A DNA stretch of 9,776 nt from positions 1 through 9,776 of the forward strand of contig CAYSXI010000194.1 in NCBI GenBank assembly GCA_964434955.1. Direction: 5' to 3'. Below are positions 1 through 6,459 of this stretch, one piece after another (position 1 is the stretch's first letter; every line of letters starts with the position of its first letter). The notes under the pieces were generated by a model that worked only from the letters and a program-made list of their open reading frames with translations, was not told the DNA's origin and made no database searches. This DNA comes from JANQLU01 sp964434955 (lineage in GTDB: Bacteria > Planctomycetota > Planctomycetia > Pirellulales > Pirellulaceae). The translations under genes were made by a program, and so were the position numbers.

Positions 1-294
1 CTGGTATTGATGGCAGCGCGCATTCTCAACAAACGAAAGCCCGGGCTGGAATCCTGTCGCCAAGGGATGGCATTGGAGTTTGGCCAACAGCCGACGCAGG
101 ATTCGGCGTTGGATTTTTTTCAGTGGCTCCGTGGGAGCATCAATCCGGCGCGATTTGCCCGACTTCTTGGAAATCTGGAAAGTTCGATAGGCAATTTCGA
201 CGTTTTGCAGTTCGCGCAACGTCAGATCCAAGCGCCTCGACAACTCGCTCGGGCCCAGCCCTTTCGAAAATAATTGCTTAAGCCATTGGAACAT
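1..294 (-). CDS. Retron-type reverse transcriptase, N-terminal 98 residues (partial at window edge)
   Basis: RNA-directed DNA polymerase that would copy RNA into DNA. If it is a retron RT, its template is the structured RNA encoded just upstream. My translation from the ATG at 294 gives 98 open residues to the window edge. Residues 1-34 form a short helical lead. Residues 35-98 match the first RT region of retron-type enzymes: 'YRTFQISKKSGKSRRIDAP' (36-54), 'LKKIQRRILRRLLAKL' (58-73), then 'HPLATGFQPGLSFVENARCHQ' split over 76-96, equivalent to the family pattern LKxIQ...GFxxGxSxxxNAxxH. Group II intron RTs have a different sequence here. The catalytic YADD box lies outside the window. The start is fixed by adjacent in-frame TAA and TAG codons at 361-366, with no ATG, GTG or TTG between them and 294. 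No Shine-Dalgarno sequence is visible, and a hairpin ends 11 bases before the ATG. An unclassified RT of a related clade is the main alternative. Confidence 0.85.
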   Translation of the reverse strand, partial: MFQWLKQLFSKGLGPSELSRRLDLTLRELQNVEIAYRTFQISKKSGKSRRIDAPTEPLKKIQRRILRRLLAKLQCHPLATGFQPGLSFVENARCHQYQ

Positions 295-299
295 GATTT

Positions 300-550
300 T
301 GAAAAGCCGGGACCGGAAGGCCCCGGCATGTCTTGCTACAAGCCGTTGCGGGCAACGGCTTTACTACTTTCGCGAACGAGCTGTTCATTCGCGGTCGACG
401 AATCATCGACCTGCGCGGTTGCGCCACCAAGACGACCACATTGTAGGCCCGAATTTCCGGCCGGAATAGCATTCCGCGCTGAAGCATCGCCATTTTGTGA
501 AGACGGGATGAAACTCGTCCAAAAATTTGAAACTCGAAATTGGATTCGCC
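300..550 (-). ncRNA. Candidate structured RNA upstream of RT (possible retron msr-msd)
   Basis: The gap between the RT start and the divergent gene is dense with hairpins. They are: stem 306-314/319-327 (9 bp, 4-base loop); 340-349/352-361 (10 bp, perfect); 372-378/386-392 (7 bp); 393-399/405-411 (7 bp); 462-467/471-476 (6 bp), overlapping a 12-bp palindrome at 455-466. Three stems contain one non-Watson-Crick pair (312/321, 377/387, 399/405). Each is A.C or C.A on the plus strand but G.U on the minus strand, so the RNA is probably read from the minus strand, like the RT. A structured RNA directly 5' of an RT is the normal retron arrangement. I could not find the a1/a2 inverted repeats that would bound an msr-msd, nor fix the branching G. 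The last hairpin is followed by TTTTC, so it could also be an attenuator or a weak terminator. The ends given are approximate. Confidence 0.45.
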
Positions 551-553
551 CAA

Positions 554-586
554 TATAATAGCAAGCCGCCCGAAACGCCTTGTAAA
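554..586. promoter_or_regulatory. Putative overlapping divergent promoters
   Basis: The plus strand holds a perfect TATAAT at 554-559, 26 bases before the ATG at 586, but has no good -35 at 16-18 bases (TTGAAA at 527-532 is 21 bases away). Read on the minus strand, the same bases give TATTAT (560-555), with TTACAA (585-580) as a possible -35 at 19 bases. If used, the minus promoter would start a leader of about 250 bases ahead of the RT. Nearby, TGAAACTCG occurs twice (509-517 and 528-536, 19 bases apart) and could be an operator or chance. Confidence 0.35.
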
Positions 587-1182
587 TGAAACAACAAACA
601 ATCGGAATGGGCATTGAGTCATTCGAAGACGACGCTTCGCTTCGAATCGACATCAACAATCGGAAAAGATTCTGCCAACCTCGGAATCTGTTCTATTTCT
701 TTATCATGGCCATCTGGGGCGGAATCTGGATTCCCAGCGTTGCGTTCATGACGATCGCCTTTTTGACCGGACGAAGCCCCTTCTTCTTTTCAATAATCTG
801 GCTCCCATTTGGATATGTCGGTGTCTTGGCGGTGTACTTCACCTACGCGTCACTATTCAGCAAAGAGTTCGTTCGAGTCGATGCGGACGGAATCGACGTT
901 GGAGCCTACGGGCTTCTCGCAATGTTCAATGCCTCGTATTTAAAAATGCGAAAGCCAAAAATCCGGTGCCGCGTCGACTCGGAATCTGACTGGGCTTCCT
1001 TCGGAATCAGGCATCAACAGGGTTGGAAATATTACCTGCTTACGCAATTTGGCTTCTACTTGGACGAAGATGAAAACCGTGAAATCGCCAACCGCCTGGT
1101 TCAAAAAGCGAAGGAACTGGGCTGGGTTCTCGAATTTGAAGATGACCGTAGAAAGGACCAGCGGAAAAGGAAAAAAACTTGA
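586..1182 (+). CDS. Hypothetical protein with two membrane spans
   Basis: 198-residue protein that I do not recognise by name. A polar N-terminus (1-34) is followed by two hydrophobic spans at about 36-61 and 66-92, then a soluble C-terminal half of about 105 residues ending in a highly charged tail (DDRRKDQRKRKKT). The C-terminal half begins 'VRVDADGIDV' and ends in a helix-like 'DEDENREIANRLVQKAKELGW'. This layout (two spans, beta-rich part, final helix) resembles small bacterial proteins with a PH-like domain, but that is a guess from shape only. The ATG at 586 has no clear ribosome binding site; the ATG at 607 (residue 8) is an alternative. The gene looks more AT-rich than its neighbours. 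It is divergent from the RT and shares its upstream region. Several retron effectors have two membrane spans, but they usually lie in the same operon as the RT, so a link here is speculative. Confidence 0.6.
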   Translation: MKQQTIGMGIESFEDDASLRIDINNRKRFCQPRNLFYFFIMAIWGGIWIPSVAFMTIAFLTGRSPFFFSIIWLPFGYVGVLAVYFTYASLFSKEFVRVDADGIDVGAYGLLAMFNASYLKMRKPKIRCRVDSESDWASFGIRHQQGWKYYLLTQFGFYLDEDENREIANRLVQKAKELGWVLEFEDDRRKDQRKRKKT

Positions 1183-1303
1183 TCGCAATTTCTTAAAATG
1201 CAGTGATCGTTCAATGCGCTCCGCCCGTTGCGAGGCGTCGTTTCTTGAGGCGCAGCGGGTGAGGGAATCGAAGGGATCGCCGTTCGTTTTGGCGAATCAA
1301 AAA

Positions 1304-2536
1304 CTAGCGTTGAACACGGCCCGAAACGTACCAATTGTCGCCGACCATTTCCGAACGCTGATCACGCAGTCTTAGAGCTTCTACCATTTTTTGGACACCC
1401 GTGCCCCCGACCGGAGTTACCGCGGATTTGCTGCCGGCAATCACCGGCGCAACGAACACGTGAACTTCGTCGATCAAATCCTGATCAAAAAATGATCCCA
1501 AAGCACTACCACCGCCTTCGAGCAAAATGTTTTGCATTCCCATCTCGCCAAGCTGCTCAAGGACGCTCGGAAGATTGGTCCAGACATTCGGTCCGTCCGC
1601 GGTCTTCGACTCAAATCCGACAACTTGCACGCCCGCTTGCTCAAACTGACTTGCCTTTTCAACAAGTTCGCCATCCAGTGACCCGCAAAAAACAACGACG
1701 GGCGTTTCGTTTGCGGTTTTCACCAACTGACTTGTCAATTCCAACTTCAACTGCTGATCGATCACGATCCGGGTGGCGATTCTGCGAATGGACTTTCTGT
1801 CCTTCGGACGAGCCGTCAGACCCGGGTCATCGGCCAAAGCGGTTCCGCTTCCGACCATGACACCGTCCACGCGGCCACGAAGCTGATGCACCAACTCTCG
1901 GCAAGCTTCATTCGATATCCATTTGCTGTCGCCTGCCGATGTCGCCAGTTTGCCATCCAGGGTCATTGCCCATTTTGCGATCACCCAGGGCATGCCTTTC
2001 TTCTGAGCCTTGAAGAAGGGACCATTCAAGTCAGCTGCTTCCGCTTCCAAAACCCCAACATCAACGCGAATGCCGGCCTTCTGTAAAGTCAGAATTCCCT
2101 GCCCGGAGACGGACTCGAATGGATCCTCGACGGCAATCACGACCCGCTGCAGATTCGCCTGGATCAAGGCCGAAGTGCAGGGCGGTGTTTTGCCTTGATG
2201 GCAGCAAGGTTCCAACGTCACATAAGCCGTCGCCTGCTCGAGCAAATCCGAATAGCCGTTCCTGTGAACATCGGCGATCGCTTCGACTTCGGCATGGGAC
2301 TGGCCATAACGGCGATGCCAGCCCTGTCCGATCAGACGCCCGGCTTTCGTCGGATCATCCGAGGGAACCACGATGACGCAACCGACCATCGGGTTCGGTT
2401 CGACGTGGCCCTGTCCCCGAAAGGCAAGTTGCAATGCAAGTCGCATCCAGTTTCGATCGACGCGAATCTCAGGTGCCGGCGGTGTGTCTTGATGATTCAA
2501 AAAAGGATTCCCCAAAAACGAATGACGAATCACCAT
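1304..2536 (-). CDS. ribD: Bifunctional riboflavin biosynthesis deaminase/reductase RibD
   Basis: Catalyses two early steps of riboflavin synthesis in the cytoplasm: deamination of the pyrimidine produced by GTP cyclohydrolase II, then NADPH-dependent reduction of the ribosyl side chain. The N-terminal deaminase domain (about 30-165) has 'HAE' at 81-83 and 'PCCHQGKTPPC' at 110-120, which give the zinc ligands His and two Cys and the proton-shuttling Glu. The reductase domain (about 183-405) has 'KWAMTLDGKLA' (188-198), 'DGVMVGSGTALADDP' (224-238) and 'LLEGGGSALGSFF' (338-350). The start is uncertain. The ATG at 2536 gives 410 residues but lies inside the stem of a terminator-like hairpin. A TTG at 2500 (398 residues) or the ATG at 2446 (380 residues, leaving 'MRLALQLA' at the N-terminus) would bring the length closer to other RibD proteins. 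No other rib gene is in the window. The neighbouring plus-strand gene is convergent, with a 121-base gap between the two stop codons that shows nothing clear. Confidence 0.95.
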   Translation of the reverse strand: MVIRHSFLGNPFLNHQDTPPAPEIRVDRNWMRLALQLAFRGQGHVEPNPMVGCVIVVPSDDPTKAGRLIGQGWHRRYGQSHAEVEAIADVHRNGYSDLLEQATAYVTLEPCCHQGKTPPCTSALIQANLQRVVIAVEDPFESVSGQGILTLQKAGIRVDVGVLEAEAADLNGPFFKAQKKGMPWVIAKWAMTLDGKLATSAGDSKWISNEACRELVHQLRGRVDGVMVGSGTALADDPGLTARPKDRKSIRRIATRIVIDQQLKLELTSQLVKTANETPVVVFCGSLDGELVEKASQFEQAGVQVVGFESKTADGPNVWTNLPSVLEQLGEMGMQNILLEGGGSALGSFFDQDLIDEVHVFVAPVIAGSKSAVTPVGGTGVQKMVEALRLRDQRSEMVGDNWYVSGRVQR

Positions 2537-2549
2537 TTTTGGGGAATTC
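2495..2549 (-). terminator. 12-bp inverted repeat plus T-run, end of the sigma/vWA unit
   Basis: Perfect 12-bp arms at 2507-2518 and 2536-2547 (ATTCCCCAAAAA and its complement) enclose a 17-base loop. On the minus strand the 3' arm is followed by CC and six T (2504-2499). The element begins 24 bases after the vWA stop codon. A T-run follows the stem only on the minus strand, so it suits termination of that transcript. It overlaps the apparent ribD start (ATG 2536-2534 is at the base of the loop), so it could instead control ribD translation or read-through. Confidence 0.55.
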
Positions 2550-2571
2550 CGGAATTCATCAAGCGAGGGTG

Positions 2572-3945
2572 TCAGTCATCGTCTTCTTCCGAGGACCAAC
2601 GAGCAACGTTTTGGAACTTTTCCTGATAATCGCGAACAATTTTGAGCATTCGATCGACATCCTTGTCTTTCCCTTTTGGATAGTACTCTTTCGCGAAATC
2701 AATTCCGTTCTGCAACTTCTTTTGTGCCTTGTGAAATTCTTTTTTTTCCATTTTTTCCAGTGCAAGCCGGATTGAATTGGCCAGCTTGGTTATCGCAAAG
2801 TTCTTTCGCAGCTCGGTGTCCGCAAGGAATCCTCCAGCGGCTTCCCGATCCTGGAAATCGACCGTTTGTTCCAACTTGATCTTTTTGCCGGTCAATGCAT
2901 CTTCGTAGGTCAGTTTGACATCGACCTCCCCGACCTGGCGGAAGTCCTTGACTTTGGCCATGACAACCTGAGTCAAACCGCAGTTGAAATTGTCGAGCCG
3001 AAACACGCCGCTCGAGCCTTGTTGGTTACGTTCGTAGCCGAAGAACCGCACACTTTCCCGATCATCAAAACCGACGGACAGGCGAACCTTTCTTGCGGCG
3101 GGAGCGAGTAGGCTATCGAGTTCGTCGATGAATGTCTTTTTGATATCATTCTCATCGGCGACAAAATGAATTTGGCCCCGCCCGGCATCGGCAAGCTCAC
3201 GTAGAAGTTTTTCATTGAAGTTGGACCCGAGACCGATCGTCGAAAGCTCAATGCCCTTCTTGTTGAATTTCCTTGAATCCTCAGCAACGATCTCGGGATC
3301 GATTTGGCCCCGGTTCGATATTCCATCGCTCAGCAGGATGACGCGATTGGATCGCGCTTCATCAAAATTCTTTATGGCTTCGCGATAGCCGAGCATCAAT
3401 CCGGCATGCAAGTTGGTGTAGCCGGTCGCCTGAACGGATTTCACGGCCTTGGCGATTTGGTTGGAATCGGTTTTCTTGCAAGCCTTTAAATGAACCGTGG
3501 CTTGTTCGTTGAACCCAACGATCGTGACCAGATCGTCCTTGCGTAGCCCCTCAACGAAAGCAAGGATCGCCTCACGGACCTTTTCAATGCGAGGCCCTGA
3601 CATGGAGCCACTGCGGTCAATTACCAATACCAGATTGAGCGGTGGCAAAGACTCGCTGTCGATGGCTCTTGGGGTGGCCATTCCAATCTGTAGGATCGCA
3701 TCCTTTTCGTTGAGCTTGTTCCAGCGCACATCCAGTTCGACTCGCTTCCCTTTTTTGGGGAGATCGATCTGATGGCGATGATAGTTGATGAATTCTTCGA
3801 TTCGAATGTCCGCCAGGCGAGGCAGGTAGCCGGCCCGCGAGCGAGACATCGAAGCGGAAGAATAACCGGCCTGTCCAAAAACCGGCTGCGCCTGCAACGC
3901 CAAGGCAAAAATCAACAATGCAAGAATCGTCATTTTGTGTTTCAT
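2572..3945 (-). CDS. Exported von Willebrand factor A domain protein, YfbK-like
   Basis: 457-residue protein with a signal peptide (MKHKMTILALLIFALALQAQ, likely cleaved near 'VFGQA' at about 26), so it acts outside the inner membrane. Residues 41-65 contain 'LADIRIEEFINYH', the short motif that precedes the vWA domain in YfbK-type proteins. The vWA domain spans about 103-285 with a complete metal site: 'DRSGSMS' (D110, S112, S114), T177 in 'ATGYTNLHAG', and D207 in 'LLSDGISNRG'. A C-terminal region of beta-rich and then charged helical sequence ends in an acidic tail (SSEEDDD). The reading frame is open back to a TTG at 4032, but the ATG at 3945 is preferred because it opens the signal peptide and has AAAGGA about 8 bases upstream. 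The protein probably binds a partner through its metal site. It follows the coiled-coil gene by 113 bases on the same strand and is the last gene of the ECF unit. The partner is unknown. Confidence 0.93.
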   Translation of the reverse strand: MKHKMTILALLIFALALQAQPVFGQAGYSSASMSRSRAGYLPRLADIRIEEFINYHRHQIDLPKKGKRVELDVRWNKLNEKDAILQIGMATPRAIDSESLPPLNLVLVIDRSGSMSGPRIEKVREAILAFVEGLRKDDLVTIVGFNEQATVHLKACKKTDSNQIAKAVKSVQATGYTNLHAGLMLGYREAIKNFDEARSNRVILLSDGISNRGQIDPEIVAEDSRKFNKKGIELSTIGLGSNFNEKLLRELADAGRGQIHFVADENDIKKTFIDELDSLLAPAARKVRLSVGFDDRESVRFFGYERNQQGSSGVFRLDNFNCGLTQVVMAKVKDFRQVGEVDVKLTYEDALTGKKIKLEQTVDFQDREAAGGFLADTELRKNFAITKLANSIRLALEKMEKKEFHKAQKKLQNGIDFAKEYYPKGKDKDVDRMLKIVRDYQEKFQNVARWSSEEDDD

Positions 3946-4022
3946 GGCTGGTCCTTTTGACACATGAATTTGGGACTGGTTTTGGATGTCTGGTCTCGGA
4001 TGAAGGCGCACCGATAGCGCAA

Positions 4023-4032
4023 GCGTTTCCAA
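4023..4032 (-). promoter_or_regulatory. Possible ECF-type -35 element before the vWA gene
   Basis: The minus strand reads TTGGAAACGC, matching the TTGGAATCGC found upstream of the sigma factor gene (6115-6124) at 9 of 10 bases. It lies in the 113-base spacer between the coiled-coil gene and the vWA gene. No convincing -10 (CGTA or similar) follows at the right distance, so this is only a hint of an internal promoter for the vWA gene. Confidence 0.2.
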
Positions 4033-4058
4033 GGGTTGTTGATTTTCTAACGACGCAA

Positions 4059-4913
4059 TCAGTTATCGAAGTCAAACTGAGATTTCAGCTTGTTGATTGC
4101 TTTCCTGAGATCGACGGCCTTCATCTCGATCGCCGACAAGTCATTCTTGATTTGCCCCGTCGTCTTTTTCTGATCGGTAATTCGAATCAGCAGCGTATCC
4201 ATCGTGTCGAGATCCTCACGGGCAGCCACGTACTTTTTGAGCATTTTTTCAACTTGCTGCAGCTTGGCCTTGTTTTGCGTTCGATCCAGCGAAACCTGGA
4301 ACAGCTGATTTTGAATCGAAATCAAACGTGAATCCGTGGAGCGTTTTGTGAGTGCAGCCAGCCCGATTTGCGAGTCGAGCAATTGCATCTCAAGCGTGTT
4401 GATTTGATCCGGGTTAACGCCGGCCGCTTTGACCGCCTTCAGTTTTTCTTTTTGGATTTCAATGGCCTTCTTCAATTCCTCCAAGGCCTTGGTTTCCTGG
4501 GCGGCCGGCTTTTGCAGCTTAACTTTTTGGTCCATCAAAAGGTCATAACGGGCGGCGAGTCCCGCCAATTCGATCGTCAAGTTGACGCGTTGCGCCTGCA
4601 GGTTTTTTAACACTTCGGAAAAAGAGTTCAGCGAAACCCCCAAGTTGTCCTGGTCGGCAACTCGACGTTTCTGTTCATCCTTCAGGATCGAAAGGTTTTT
4701 CTCCGCGTAAGCAAGCCGTTCCTGCTGAGTCTCGCGATCCTTGAGGGCGGACTTCAGTGCGGCGTCCAGCGTCCGAAGCTGAATGATCGCGTCGCCAGTT
4801 GCTTTGGGGAGTGGATTGACTCCCTGGGCCTGCGCGACGCCACTGGTGAATCCGAATCCACAAACCAGGGCCGCCAACAACGGGGCGACAATTGTCAAAA
4901 GTCGAATTTTCAT
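4059..4913 (-). CDS. Exported coiled-coil protein of unknown function
   Basis: 284-residue protein. The N-terminus is a signal peptide (basic MKIR, hydrophobic core to about 23, 'GVAQA' cleavage site near residue 29). Almost all of the rest (about 40-280) is heptad-like, rich in Leu, Lys, Glu, Gln and Ala with very few Pro or Gly, except for a break at 'AAGVNPDQIN'. It therefore looks like long antiparallel coiled coils outside the inner membrane. I recognise no enzyme motif. The start is well supported: the upstream gene's stop codon is part of TAAGGAG (4927-4921), a strong ribosome binding site 7 bases before the ATG, which points to translational coupling. Between a probable anti-sigma factor and a vWA protein, it may be a structural or sensing component of the same envelope system. 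That role is inferred from position only. Confidence 0.85.
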   Translation of the reverse strand: MKIRLLTIVAPLLAALVCGFGFTSGVAQAQGVNPLPKATGDAIIQLRTLDAALKSALKDRETQQERLAYAEKNLSILKDEQKRRVADQDNLGVSLNSFSEVLKNLQAQRVNLTIELAGLAARYDLLMDQKVKLQKPAAQETKALEELKKAIEIQKEKLKAVKAAGVNPDQINTLEMQLLDSQIGLAALTKRSTDSRLISIQNQLFQVSLDRTQNKAKLQQVEKMLKKYVAAREDLDTMDTLLIRITDQKKTTGQIKNDLSAIEMKAVDLRKAINKLKSQFDFDN

Positions 4914-4924
4914 CTCAATGCTCC

Positions 4925-5548
4925 TTAAAAGTCGGGGCGTTGTTCGTATTTCTTGATAAGCTCCCGCGCCAAATCAGCGCCGGAAGATCCTTCATATTTC
5001 TCGATGACTTCGTTCCACCCGTTTCGAACCGTCTGAACATCCGCTCCCCATTCCAATTCCGCTTGACCACGCAATGCAATCGCGAGCGACTCAATGTCAC
5101 TTTGCTCCATCACCGACCCAACGCCAACGTCGCGAGTCAATTCTGCCAACTCACGCCGCTTCGCCTCAAGCTCCAGCCGCTGAAGCGTCCTTTGGATCCG
5201 GTCATTGGATTCCTGGAATCTGGCCAAGACAAAACGCGATTCCCGGGGAATCCGGATGCCGACCGAAGACGAACCGGATTTTGCGATGCCAATCGGTTGC
5301 GTTTCCCAACCGGACTTCCAGAAAAAAGCAACTGCCGCGAAAGCCGCAGCGATCCCCACCCCGGCCCAAATCAGTTTTCGCGTCCAACTCGTTCGAGCAT
5401 CACCCGGTAAAACGATTCGCTGGGGCTCGTCGCTTCCATCCGCCGTCAAGTCCTCAGATTCAACGAGTGCATACAACTGTTGATTCAAGTCCGCCGGCAC
5501 GGACACGTCTTTAAGTAGATCATCCAGTTGTTGGTCGTTTAACGTCAT
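4925..5548 (-). CDS. Single-pass membrane protein, probable anti-sigma factor
   Basis: 207-residue protein. Residues 1-57 are acidic and would be cytoplasmic ('LNDQQLDDLLKDVSVPADLNQQL'). One transmembrane segment lies at about 58-77 (LIWAGVGIAAAFAAVAFFW). The remaining 130 residues would face outward and include a charged helical stretch (about 108-140) and a C-terminal helix pair. The start ATG overlaps the stop of the ECF sigma gene by 4 bases (ATGA), the usual arrangement for a sigma/anti-sigma pair. The cytoplasmic part is short and lacks the HxxxCxxC zinc motif of the common ZAS anti-sigma domain, so if it binds the sigma factor it does so through an unusual domain. The call rests on topology and position; a membrane-bound adaptor that is not an anti-sigma factor cannot be excluded. 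Confidence 0.75.
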   Translation of the reverse strand: MTLNDQQLDDLLKDVSVPADLNQQLYALVESEDLTADGSDEPQRIVLPGDARTSWTRKLIWAGVGIAAAFAAVAFFWKSGWETQPIGIAKSGSSSVGIRIPRESRFVLARFQESNDRIQRTLQRLELEAKRRELAELTRDVGVGSVMEQSDIESLAIALRGQAELEWGADVQTVRNGWNEVIEKYEGSSGADLARELIKKYEQRPDF

Positions 5549-6060
5549 GAGTTCTGTGCCCTGAGCTGAGGCTCGAGGATATTTCTCAATTTTTGTCGGG
5601 CCCGATGCAGCCGTGACAGGATGGTTCCTTTTGGGATTCCCAACACTTCACCGGCCGCCTCGGTCGTCATGCCTTCCATGGATACCAGCAGCAAAGGGAA
5701 CTTGTGCTCGTCATCCAGTTGCTGAATCGCAAGTTGCACCATTGCCTGTTGCTGTTCTCGATTTTCGCGTTCAAAACTTTCGTCTTTGGCCTGGACTTCG
5801 TAGTCGACTGATGCCAGTGGCGGAAGTTTCCGTTTCAACTTGGTGTATTGATTTCGCAAAATCGCGAATACCCAACCCCGCATTTTGCTTTCGTCCTTGA
5901 GGGATTCGAGGTTTGCCCAAGCGTTCAGATAGGTTTCTTGAACGAGCTCTTGGGCCATATCCCGAGCCCCCGTAAGCCTGAAAGCTACGCGAAAGATCGA
6001 TTCGGCGTTGTCATCGACACATTGCCGAAATCGCTGACGACGATCTAGCTCGTTGGTCAT
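5545..6060 (-). CDS. ECF-subfamily RNA polymerase sigma factor
   Basis: 171-residue group 4 sigma factor that would direct RNA polymerase to a small set of promoters. Region 2 spans about 15-80, with the 'ARDMAQELVQETYLNAWANL' core (32-51) and 'MRGWVFAILRNQY' (60-72). Region 4 spans about 108-162, with a helix-turn-helix at 'MTTEAAGEVLGIPKGTILSRLH' split over 131-152. The length is normal for the family, and no extra C-terminal domain is present. The next gene starts within its stop codon and is probably its membrane-bound regulator; two exported proteins follow. A promoter-like sequence resembling ECF targets lies about 40 bases upstream, consistent with autoregulation. No clear ribosome binding site precedes the ATG at 6060. 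I cannot assign the ECF subgroup by reading alone. Confidence 0.95.
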   Translation of the reverse strand: MTNELDRRQRFRQCVDDNAESIFRVAFRLTGARDMAQELVQETYLNAWANLESLKDESKMRGWVFAILRNQYTKLKRKLPPLASVDYEVQAKDESFERENREQQQAMVQLAIQQLDDEHKFPLLLVSMEGMTTEAAGEVLGIPKGTILSRLHRARQKLRNILEPQLRAQNS

Positions 6061-6098
6061 GCGAGGTGATGGGTAATTGAATTCCGGTTACAAAGAAG

Positions 6099-6124
6099 TA
6101 CGAATCATGGTTTCGCGATTCCAA
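6099..6124 (-). promoter_or_regulatory. Putative autoregulated ECF promoter
   Basis: On the minus strand TTGGAA (6124-6119) is followed after 16 bases by CGTA (6102-6099), in the style of ECF promoters with a GGAA(T/C)-type -35 and a CGT-type -10. The -10 ends 38 bases before the sigma gene ATG, a plausible leader length. The evidence is this single site plus a partial -35 match before the vWA gene (4023-4032). Confidence 0.35.
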
Positions 6125-6459
6125 TTAAATTTCGTTTGCCATCATATTGTTGGATTTTGGGTGGAGGCAGTCTGCAGCGCAACTAGAGGCTAAAACCCCT
6201 CTCAACCGACGGTCGATTTCAGCCTTTAAAACTAGGGATATTCCTTGCTTTCCGCCCGCCCCAACCTTCAAAAACGCCAAAAACCCGTGGTTTTTTGATG
6301 ATTTTGGCAAAAAATGGCCGTTTCCCCCCTGTTTTTGGCCAATGTCCGGTTGTTTTTTGCCCTATTGTTTCTCAAATAGCATCAACCGCACGCCGTACCT
6401 AAACGAGCGGTCCTGGCTGAACCACACAACAATCATTTTTTATCGCGGAGGGAATTCGC
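6125..6459. other. Gene-free leader region of the HU gene
   Basis: About 335 bases between the sigma promoter and the HU gene with no credible coding sequence. It holds A/T homopolymer runs and two stem candidates: 6279-6285/6289-6295 (AAAAACC with a 3-base loop, followed by T) and 6304-6314/6332-6342 (TTGGCAAAAAA, 10 of 11 paired). The start site of HU transcription cannot be placed by eye. These could be leader structures or simply AT-rich sequence. Confidence 0.4.

Noticed and set aside
7..273. Plus-strand frame of 88 residues at the left end
   Set aside because: It is the antisense of the reverse transcriptase, which has clear family motifs on the minus strand.
306..327. Simple terminator for a minus-strand gene upstream of the RT
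   Set aside because: The stem is followed only by TTTTC, and no minus-strand gene ends just upstream. The hairpin is one of a series, so a structured leader is preferred, although attenuation stays possible.
278..622. Open frame of 114 residues on the minus strand across the RT leader
   Set aside because: It overlaps both the RT start and the divergent gene, has no recognisable domain, and the region is better explained as structured RNA.
3946..4032. N-terminal extension of the vWA protein from a TTG at 4032
   Set aside because: The extra 29 residues precede a normal signal peptide, and the ATG at 3945 has a good ribosome binding site.
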